Part shown: piece by piece, positions 23,201-24,377 of the stretch
Layout: each line of letters begins with the position of its first letter
Position numbering within the stretch: the stretch's first letter is position 1
From: QHXQ01 sp036389375
GTDB lineage: Bacteria > Acidobacteriota > Blastocatellia > Pyrinomonadales > Pyrinomonadaceae
Direction of reading: 5' to 3'
DNA length: 24,377 bases
NCBI GenBank assembly: GCA_036389375.1
Contig: DASVQA010000010.1
Location: forward strand, 1 to 24,377
Notes under the pieces: model-generated
What the model was told of the DNA's origin: nothing
Database searches by the model: none
Seen by the model: only the letters and a program-made list of their open reading frames with translations
Position numbers and translations under genes: made by a program

Positions 23201-24377
23201 TTAGCGGGCCGGCGCGCAGGCGGCGCGTTCGGCCAGTGCTTGTTGATAGAGCGGCGAGAGGCGGCGCAGGGCTTCGACGGCGCGGGGCAGCACCGTGAGC
23301 GTGTAGTCAACGTCGGCGGCGGTCGTGTCTTTGCCGAGACTGAAACGGATCGAGCCGCGTGCGAGTTCGTCGTTGCGCCCGAGCGCGCGTATGACGGGCG
23401 ACGGTTCGAGTGAACCGGAAGAACAGGCCGAGCCGGTCGAGACGGCGACGCCCTGCATGTCCAGATTGATCAGCAGCCCTTCGCCTTCGATAAAGCGGAA
23501 GGAGATGTTCGACAGGTGCGGCAGCCGCGCCTCACGCCGGCCGTTGAAGACGATGTCGCTGATGGAAGCTGCGACGCCGGCCTCGAAGCGGTCACGCAAA
23601 CTCCGCATGTGTGCAACGCGCTCCGCCAGTTCGGCGCGCGCCAGCGTCGCCGCCTGACCGAAGGCGACGATTGAAGCGACGGCTTCCGTGCCGGCGCGGC
23701 GTTCGCGCTCCTGATGACCGCCGACGTTCTGCGGCGTCAGGCGGACGCTGCGGCGGACGAAGAGTGCGCCGACGCCTTTGGGCGCGTTCAGTTTGTGCGC
23801 CGAGAGCGAGAGCAGATCGCAGCCGAGCGTTTCGACATCTACCAACATGCGCCCCGCAGCCTGCACGGCGTCCGTGTGCAGCCAGAGGTGTTTGTGCCCG
23901 CGCGCACGCTCGGCCCGGACGAGCGCACCAATCTCTGCGACGGGCTGGATCGTGCCGATCTCGTTGTTGGCAAGCATGACGCTGATGAGTACCGTGTCGG
24001 GCCTGAGGGCCGCGCGCACGTCTTCGGCGCGCACGATGCCGTCGTCATAGACGGGCAGTCGCGTCACCGTCCAACCGCGCTGCTCCATCGCGGCGCAGAT
24101 GCCGCGCACGGACGAGTGTTCGATGGCAGAGGTGATGATATGGCGACCGTTCGCGGCCTGCGCTTCGCAGAGACCGCGTATGGCGAGGTTGTTGGCCTCC
24201 GTGCCGCCGGAGAGAAAGACGATCTCGTTCGGACGCGCACCGACGAGCGCCGCTACTTCGTGCCGCGCGCGGTCAACGGCTGAGCGCGCTTCCTGCCCGA
24301 AGAAGTGGACGCTCGACGCGTTGCCGAACTGCTCCGTCAGAAAGGGCAGCAGCGCCTCGACCACGCGCGGGTCAACC
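23201..24377 (-). CDS. Cysteine desulfurase (NifS/IscS-type), 5' end outside window
   Basis: A PLP-dependent class V aminotransferase-fold enzyme that releases sulfur from L-cysteine as an enzyme persulfide. About 391 residues are visible; the frame is open to the right edge (VDPRVVEALLPFL), so the GTG at 24364 is not the start and roughly 10-20 N-terminal residues lie outside. Motifs: FGNASSVHFFGQEARSAVD, FLSGGTEANNLAI (cofactor binding), IEHSSV, LANNEIGTIQPV, HTDAVQAAG, the PLP lysine in SLSAHKLNAPKGVGALFV, and the catalytic Cys in STGSACSSGSLEPS, whose loop length and position are IscS/NifS-like. It is the first visible gene of a two-gene unit with the scaffold protein, the usual pairing for Fe-S assembly. 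No iscR, iscA or hsc genes are in view. Confidence 0.95.
   Translation of the reverse strand, partial: VDPRVVEALLPFLTEQFGNASSVHFFGQEARSAVDRARHEVAALVGARPNEIVFLSGGTEANNLAIRGLCEAQAANGRHIITSAIEHSSVRGICAAMEQRGWTVTRLPVYDDGIVRAEDVRAALRPDTVLISVMLANNEIGTIQPVAEIGALVRAERARGHKHLWLHTDAVQAAGRMLVDVETLGCDLLSLSAHKLNAPKGVGALFVRRSVRLTPQNVGGHQERERRAGTEAVASIVAFGQAATLARAELAERVAHMRSLRDRFEAGVAASISDIVFNGRREARLPHLSNISFRFIEGEGLLINLDMQGVAVSTGSACSSGSLEPSPVIRALGRNDELARGSIRFSLGKDTTAADVDYTLTVLPRAVEALRRLSPLYQQALAERAACAPAR

Overview
The window is a GC-rich, gene-dense stretch of a Gram-negative chromosome. An envelope made with ADP-heptose, a bifunctional penicillin-binding protein, an exported VWA protein of the acidobacterial type, an ECF sigma/anti-sigma pair whose anti-sigma ends in a VELPRSALAALGL-like tail, and a TonB-domain exported protein together suggest an Acidobacteriota member, most likely class Blastocatellia. 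That assignment is inference from family content and style; no rRNA is present. I see no tRNA, rRNA, CRISPR array, transposase, integrase or phage gene.

Layout. (1) 1-622 (+): end of a HEAT-repeat protein, facing a single-module Hsp100-type AAA+ ATPase (694-1905, -) across a strong shared terminator. (2) 1906-2500: a 595-base gap with a possible promoter and two hairpins. (3) 2501-8472 (-): ino1, preceded by a coupled run DUF4912 - GH57 branching enzyme - GDPD phosphodiesterase - AraC regulator that has a good sigma70-like promoter at 8541-8570. (4) 8648-10092 (-): isoprenylcysteine-methyltransferase-like membrane protein coupled to an exported DUF3108 protein. (5) 10426-13725 (-): ADP-heptose block waaF - gmhB - rfaE1 - rfaE2, the first three joined by ATGA overlaps. 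(6) 13844-15740 (-): an extended SDR lacking the catalytic Tyr, and a two-helix K+ channel with RCK domains. (7) 15963-19797 (+): PBP1-type enzyme and VWA protein, divergent from the channel. (8) 19894-22716 (+): ECF sigma factor, zinc-binding membrane anti-sigma, and an exported protein with a TonB C-terminal domain nested inside another conserved domain. (9) 22824-24377 (-): an IscU/NifU-like scaffold and an incomplete cysteine desulfurase, facing the TonB gene across a perfect 21-bp hairpin.

How the genes work together. Most of the window builds or watches the cell envelope: core heptose synthesis and transfer, peptidoglycan synthesis, an ECF signalling cassette, exported VWA and DUF3108 proteins, and ion transport. 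The other themes are storage glucan (GH57 with DUF4912), inositol/phosphodiester metabolism (Ino1, GDPD) and Fe-S cluster assembly. Six junctions are 4-base stop/start overlaps, indicating tight translational coupling. No defence, mobile or biosynthetic novelty stands out. The points most worth following are the nested TonB domain beside the sigma/anti-sigma pair, the SDR with Leu in place of Tyr, the scaffold protein without its third ligand Cys, and the repeat-rich leader of the PBP gene.
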